From positions 1 through 44,610 of the forward strand of contig NZ_JAUNEJ010000003.1 in NCBI RefSeq assembly GCF_030525615.1: DNA of 44,610 nucleotides. The letters are read 5' to 3'. The notes under the pieces were generated by a model that was given only the letters and a program-made list of their open reading frames with translations, was not told where the DNA came from and ran no database searches. A program made the translations under genes and the position numbers. Position 1 is the first letter of the stretch; each line of letters opens with the position of its first letter. The DNA comes from Cutibacterium sp. (GTDB lineage: Bacteria > Actinomycetota > Actinomycetes > Propionibacteriales > Propionibacteriaceae). This document shows, piece after piece, positions 41,389 to 44,610 of this stretch.

Positions 41389-42690
41389 TCAGGCGAGGGT
41401 TATCTCGAACACCGTGTCAATCTCATCAGGCAGCGGATAGCTGAACTCAGGTTGAGGACCCATTGACAGGAAGGCAAGATCGTTGCGGTCACTTACTGTC
41501 CAGCATTGGGCCATCGGAACTTCCGACCCATCCGCCAACCTGCGTACGAGTTTCACCTGGTCGGGGCGCAGGCCGATGAGGGGTAGCGGACCGACAGGAG
41601 CTTCGAAGACATGGGCATACAGCTTGCCGTGACCCGCAGTCCACCAGCCCCAATCAGGTTTCGGTAAGCCGGCGGGTCCGCACCCACGGATCGACTCGCA
41701 GTTGTCGTCCATCCACGTCCCCACTTGATCGAGGACCTTCGCTGAACCGGTCGGGATCCGCCCTCGCGCGTCCGGACCAACATTGGTCAGCAGGTTCCCG
41801 CCTTTGGCGACGCACTCAACCAATTTGTGCACCACCATTGATGCAGGCTTCCACACCGTGTCGGAGGCGCAGTATCCCCAATGATTGTTGAGGGTCATAC
41901 ATGACTCCCACGGCACCGGGCTGCCGTCGTATCCGATAACGCCCTGAGTGGGGATAATCTGCTCTGGAGAGGCGAAGTCCCCCGCCCATGGCGATGGTGT
42001 CGCAGTGAGAATCGAACCCGGGTTGGCGCCGTCGCCCTCCATGCGATTGTCCATGATCGCGTCGGGTTGTAGTTCGCGAACGATTCGAACTATCTCGTCC
42101 GCACCCCACTGCTGCGGCCCCATACCCTCGTATGAAAAATCGAACCACAGGATGTCGAGCGGTCCGTAACCAGAACACAGCTCCCTGACCTGGCCGTGCA
42201 AAAACTGCCGGTAGGAGTCAAGATCGGGCACATGATCGGGGACGGCACCCCGCATCGGGTGATGAAGGTCGGCATGGTGCGGGAAGTCTGGCCGTGACCA
42301 GTCAATGAGGGAGAAGTACAAACCCACTTTGATCCCGCGTTTACGGAATGCGGCGAGAAACTCTGCGACAAAGTCTCGGCCTAACACCTTGGCCGTTGTG
42401 TAGTCGGACAAGGCAGAGTCGAACAACGCATATCCGTCGTGATGTTTGGCGGTGAGGATCGCGTATCTCATGCCAGCACTCGCCGCCACTTCGGCCCATG
42501 CGTCGAAATCTGGTTCAGGTCGGAAAGCGTCAATAGCGTATTGGTAATCCTCGACGCTCATTCTCTCAGCTGAACGCACCCACTCACCGCGCGCTGGAAC
42601 TGCATATGCTCCCCAATGGATGAACATTCCAAAGCGGTCGTGACGCCACCACGCAGAACGACCAAATCTGTCCTCATCAATAACCCGCAT
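41389..42690 (-). CDS. Alpha-L-fucosidase (glycoside hydrolase family 29)
   Basis: Retaining exo-glycosidase that removes terminal alpha-L-fucose. The 433-residue protein has the GH29 core: WWRHDRFGMFIHWGAYAVPARGEW, the substrate-binding YAILTAKHHDGYALFDS, KVGLYFSLIDWSRPDF, and the nucleophile Asp D184 in PLDILWFDFSYEG. WESCMTLNNHWGY and GGNLLTNVGPDARGRIP follow, both family features. I start at ATG 42690; the open frame continues 87 codons upstream but enters the terminator of the next gene and a G-rich low-complexity stretch. No ribosome site is obvious and there is no signal peptide, so the enzyme is likely cytoplasmic and would act on imported fucosides. It has no transporter or fucose-catabolic gene adjacent. 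Confidence 0.93.
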   Translation of the reverse strand: MRVIDEDRFGRSAWWRHDRFGMFIHWGAYAVPARGEWVRSAERMSVEDYQYAIDAFRPEPDFDAWAEVAASAGMRYAILTAKHHDGYALFDSALSDYTTAKVLGRDFVAEFLAAFRKRGIKVGLYFSLIDWSRPDFPHHADLHHPMRGAVPDHVPDLDSYRQFLHGQVRELCSGYGPLDILWFDFSYEGMGPQQWGADEIVRIVRELQPDAIMDNRMEGDGANPGSILTATPSPWAGDFASPEQIIPTQGVIGYDGSPVPWESCMTLNNHWGYCASDTVWKPASMVVHKLVECVAKGGNLLTNVGPDARGRIPTGSAKVLDQVGTWMDDNCESIRGCGPAGLPKPDWGWWTAGHGKLYAHVFEAPVGPLPLIGLRPDQVKLVRRLADGSEVPMAQCWTVSDRNDLAFLSMGPQPEFSYPLPDEIDTVFEITLA

Positions 42691-42941
42691 GGAACAAGTG
42701 TGACACAGCGGCTGCGGGCAGGTTCGATCGCCTCTTTTGATACCCGACATCACTGAGCTGGAAACCCTCTGAATCGCCTCCCACAAGCCATTACGGGTTC
42801 TTTGCAGTTGCGCGCGTGGGTAGTTGGGGGTAGGGGTCGGGGTAGGAGCCGAGACCCCGATGATCGAAACTCCAACACTTACCAGGTTCTTCACAAATAA
42901 GAGTGAATGAGGGGTCGAAATATTCGTTTGCGATGAGCCAC

Positions 42942-42982
42942 AAAGGCACATCCACCCGTGGGAACCGGGCGGATGTGCCTTT
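42942..42982 (-). terminator. Second hairpin downstream of the surface-protein gene
   Basis: AAAGGCACATCC (42942-42953) pairs perfectly with GGATGTGCCTTT (42971-42982), a 12-bp stem with a 17-base loop. On the minus strand it follows the first terminator by only a few bases. The A/T ends give the stem a T-run after it, like a classical intrinsic terminator. Confidence 0.65.
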
Positions 42983-42987
42983 ACAGA

Positions 42988-43020
42988 GTAAGGGCCGCCT
43001 CACAACGAGGCGGCCCTTAC
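42988..43020 (-). terminator. Strong hairpin terminator of the surface-protein gene
   Basis: GTAAGGGCCGCCTC (42988-43001) pairs perfectly with GAGGCGGCCCTTAC (43007-43020), a 14-bp stem with a five-base loop, about 34 bases beyond the stop codon. Confidence 0.8.
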
Positions 43021-43053
43021 TTCGTGTCCTAGCAGGTGCTAGTTGTCACTGAC

Positions 43054-44610
43054 TCAGTGGTTGTAGCGGCGACGCACAGCGTAAGCCGCGCTACCGATCA
43101 CCAGCAGTCCCACTCCACCAACTGCCAATCCAGTCAGCGGAGACTGGGTCTCGCCCGAAGCACCCGTACGCGGGAGCTGGGTCGGAACAGCAGTCACCTG
43201 AGCAGACTGTGACGGGGCCGGGGCCTTTGGCGCGGCAGCAGGCTGCGACGGGGTAGGCGTCGGTGACGCAGCCGGCTCCTTCACCGAAACCGTGACCTCA
43301 TCGAGGACCTTGCCATCGCCGTCACGCACAGTCACCTTAATGACGTCGCCAGGCTTGGCGGACTCATCAGGAGTCACCTTGATCGTACCGGTCTCCGGAT
43401 CGATCTCAGCCTTACCGGGGCCATCGGTCTCGACGGTCGTACCTTCAGGAACATCGCCACCAGTGTTGGGGATGTCAACCGGCTCGCCAGGAACCGTCGG
43501 GGTATCAGCCCAGTCAGGACCAGGCGCAGGCTCAGTGACCGTAATCGTGAAGGTGACATCCTCAGACGACCCATCCGGGTACTTCACAGTCACCGTCACC
43601 TCATAAGGATCACCAGGCTTGGCATCCTCAGGCACCTTAACAGTGGCGTCACCAGTATCAGGATCAACCGTCACACCAGGAGTATCCGAGGAGAACTCAG
43701 TACCCTCAGGCAGATCTTTATCACCAGTCTGCGGAACCTCAACGGACTCACCAGGCTCACCAGAGCCACCCTGGTAACCAGGATTCTCAGTGTCCTTCTG
43801 CCACGGGCAACCATCATTGTCAGCCGGACCAGCCTGATCGGGGCACTTGTCCTTATCATCGGTCACACCATCGCCATCACCATCACCAGGCGCAGGCTCA
43901 GTGACCGTAATCGTGAAGGTGACATCCTCAGACGACCCATCCGGGTACTTCACAGTCACCGTCACCTCATAAGGATCACCAGGCTTGGCATCCTCAGGCA
44001 CCTTAACAGTGGCGTCACCAGTATCAGGATCAACCGTCACACCAGGAGTATCCGAGGAGAACTCAGTACCCTCAGGCAGATCTTTATCACCAGTCTGCGG
44101 AACCTCAACGGACTCACCAGGCTCACCAGAGCCACCCTGGTAACCAGGATTCTCAGTGTCCTTCTGCCACGGGCAACCATCATTGTCAGCCGGACCAGCC
44201 TGATCGGGGCACTTGTCCTTATCATCGGTCACACCATCGCCATCACCATCACCAGGAGTGACGATGACCAGCGCGTTGACGGTATCGGAGGTGCCATCTG
44301 GGTAGACGGTATCGATACGGGCGGTGTAGTTGCCAGGCTTCTGATCCTTTGCCGGAGAAGCGGTGATCTTACCGGTGGTCTTGTCAACGGCGATCCACTC
44401 TCCAAGGGCCTTTTCAACCTGCGGGGTGAGGGCGAAGGTGGTGCCTGCGGGGAATCCGTCTTTACCGACGGTATCAACCGGGGCGGGACCTGTTGCAGTC
44501 TTACCAGCAGCGACCTCGAGGTTCTCCCACTGGGGCTGGTTGTCAGCGGTCACCGCAGGCTTTTCACCCACAGTCACCACAGCGTTGGCGTTATCCGTGC
44601 CACCGTTATC
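43054..44610 (-). CDS. LPXTG-anchored repeat surface protein (5' end outside the window)
   Basis: The last 518 or so residues of a cell-wall-anchored protein; the frame stays open to the window edge (reading DNGGTDNANA before VVTVGEK), so the start lies beyond 44610. The order is: a YPDG-type (Rib/alpha-like) domain, then two identical 122-residue units, each with an Asp/Gly-rich thrombospondin-3-like stretch (GDGDGDGVTDDKDKCPDQ, with a second Cys in NDGCPW) and a YPDGSS domain, then a further related domain, a Pro/Ala/Ser linker (PTPTPSQPAAAPKAPAPSQ), the sortase signal LPRTG, a membrane helix (GLAVGGVGLLVIGSAAYA) and a basic tail RRRYNH. It is sortase-attached to peptidoglycan. The Asp-rich parts probably bind calcium. 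Adhesion is the usual role of such proteins. Confidence 0.9.
   Translation of the reverse strand, partial: DNGGTDNANAVVTVGEKPAVTADNQPQWENLEVAAGKTATGPAPVDTVGKDGFPAGTTFALTPQVEKALGEWIAVDKTTGKITASPAKDQKPGNYTARIDTVYPDGTSDTVNALVIVTPGDGDGDGVTDDKDKCPDQAGPADNDGCPWQKDTENPGYQGGSGEPGESVEVPQTGDKDLPEGTEFSSDTPGVTVDPDTGDATVKVPEDAKPGDPYEVTVTVKYPDGSSEDVTFTITVTEPAPGDGDGDGVTDDKDKCPDQAGPADNDGCPWQKDTENPGYQGGSGEPGESVEVPQTGDKDLPEGTEFSSDTPGVTVDPDTGDATVKVPEDAKPGDPYEVTVTVKYPDGSSEDVTFTITVTEPAPGPDWADTPTVPGEPVDIPNTGGDVPEGTTVETDGPGKAEIDPETGTIKVTPDESAKPGDVIKVTVRDGDGKVLDEVTVSVKEPAASPTPTPSQPAAAPKAPAPSQSAQVTAVPTQLPRTGASGETQSPLTGLAVGGVGLLVIGSAAYAVRRRYNH
43519..44250 (-). repeat. Two tandem 366-bp repeats inside the surface-protein gene
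   Basis: The sequence 43519-43884 recurs at 43885-44250 with a period of 366 bases (122 codons, in frame). By eye I find no differences in DNA between the copies, and the amino acids are identical. The match ends about six bases past 44250. Each unit codes for one Asp/Gly-rich Cys-containing segment plus one YPDG domain. DNA-level identity points to recent duplication or ongoing gene conversion. Confidence 0.92.

Larger units (their letters stand above)
42691..43053. other. Gap between fucosidase and surface-protein genes, with tandem hairpins and a G-rich run
   Basis: About 360 bases without a gene I can support. From high to low coordinates it holds two hairpins after the surface-protein stop, listed separately, and a G-rich run at 42818-42842 with four G-tracts (GGG, GGGGG, GGGG, GGGG) fitting a G-quadruplex pattern on the plus strand. 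The fucosidase promoter should lie below 42940. Confidence 0.5.

Noticed and set aside
42691..42951. N-terminal extension of the fucosidase by 87 residues
   Set aside because: The extension starts inside the surface-protein terminator hairpin and crosses a low-complexity PTPTPTP stretch; the GH29 core begins normally after ATG 42690.
1..44610. CRISPR array, prophage, tRNA or rRNA genes
   Set aside because: Scanned for regularly spaced repeats, phage structural genes, and tRNA-like cloverleaf or T-loop motifs; none was convincing.

Overview
The window looks like a chromosomal segment of a high-GC Gram-positive actinobacterium, most likely a Cutibacterium (formerly cutaneous Propionibacterium) or a close relative in the Propionibacteriaceae. 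This rests on moderate-to-high GC, many GTG starts, hairpin terminators mostly without U-tracts, the actinobacterial order CCA-adding enzyme - DUF6049 protein - MviN-type pseudokinase - thioredoxin system, and several glycerol/polyol genes. The genus is inferred from gene content only. In many actinobacteria the cca-to-trxA block lies near oriC, so this piece may be origin-proximal.

Layout. 1-0.6 kb: an internally deleted IS481-type transposase remnant. 0.9-2 kb: alanine racemase. 2.2-5.8 kb (minus strand): a sugar-phosphate/nucleotide-sugar module of sugar-1-phosphate nucleotidyltransferase, GHMP kinase overlapping it by 4 bases, and phosphohexomutase. 5.9-8.2 kb: a two-TM low-complexity protein, a possible structured element, an AbiEi-like/DUF559 protein, and a gap with two inverted consensus DnaA boxes. 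8.2-14.7 kb: fumarase, a LacI regulator, a suppressor-of-fused-domain protein, an MscS channel, glycerate kinase and a small membrane protein. 14.8-20.3 kb: CCA-adding enzyme, DUF6049 membrane protein and an MviN-like pseudokinase without its usual MurJ flippase; no sigM is present either. 20.7-24.2 kb: glycerol module (glpF-glpK) divergent from a SorC-type regulator. 24.3-29.7 kb: HtrA-like protease, thioredoxin reductase, RluA-type pseudouridine synthase, a decayed MFS/esterase fusion, OsmC-like protein and thioredoxin.

30.3-41.1 kb, all minus strand, is the most interesting region: a DeoR-type regulator, an RpiB-like isomerase with an altered N-terminal motif, an unrecognised ten-TM membrane protein, an AraL-like HAD phosphatase, an FGGY kinase, an AraM-like (glycerol-1-phosphate dehydrogenase family) enzyme, an AraB-like ribulokinase, and transketolase. 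There is no araA or araD. The gene set fits a phosphorylate-first polyol pathway: import, kinase, polyol-phosphate dehydrogenase, ketose-phosphate isomerase, then entry to the pentose phosphate pathway through transketolase. A C4 or C5 polyol such as erythritol or ribitol is my best guess at the substrate.

41.4-44.6 kb: a GH29 fucosidase without a signal peptide, then the 3' part of an LPXTG surface protein. It carries two apparently identical 366-bp tandem repeats, each with an Asp/Gly-rich thrombospondin-3-like segment and a YPDG (Rib-like) domain. Its 5' end lies outside the window. I saw no tRNA, rRNA, CRISPR array or complete mobile element.
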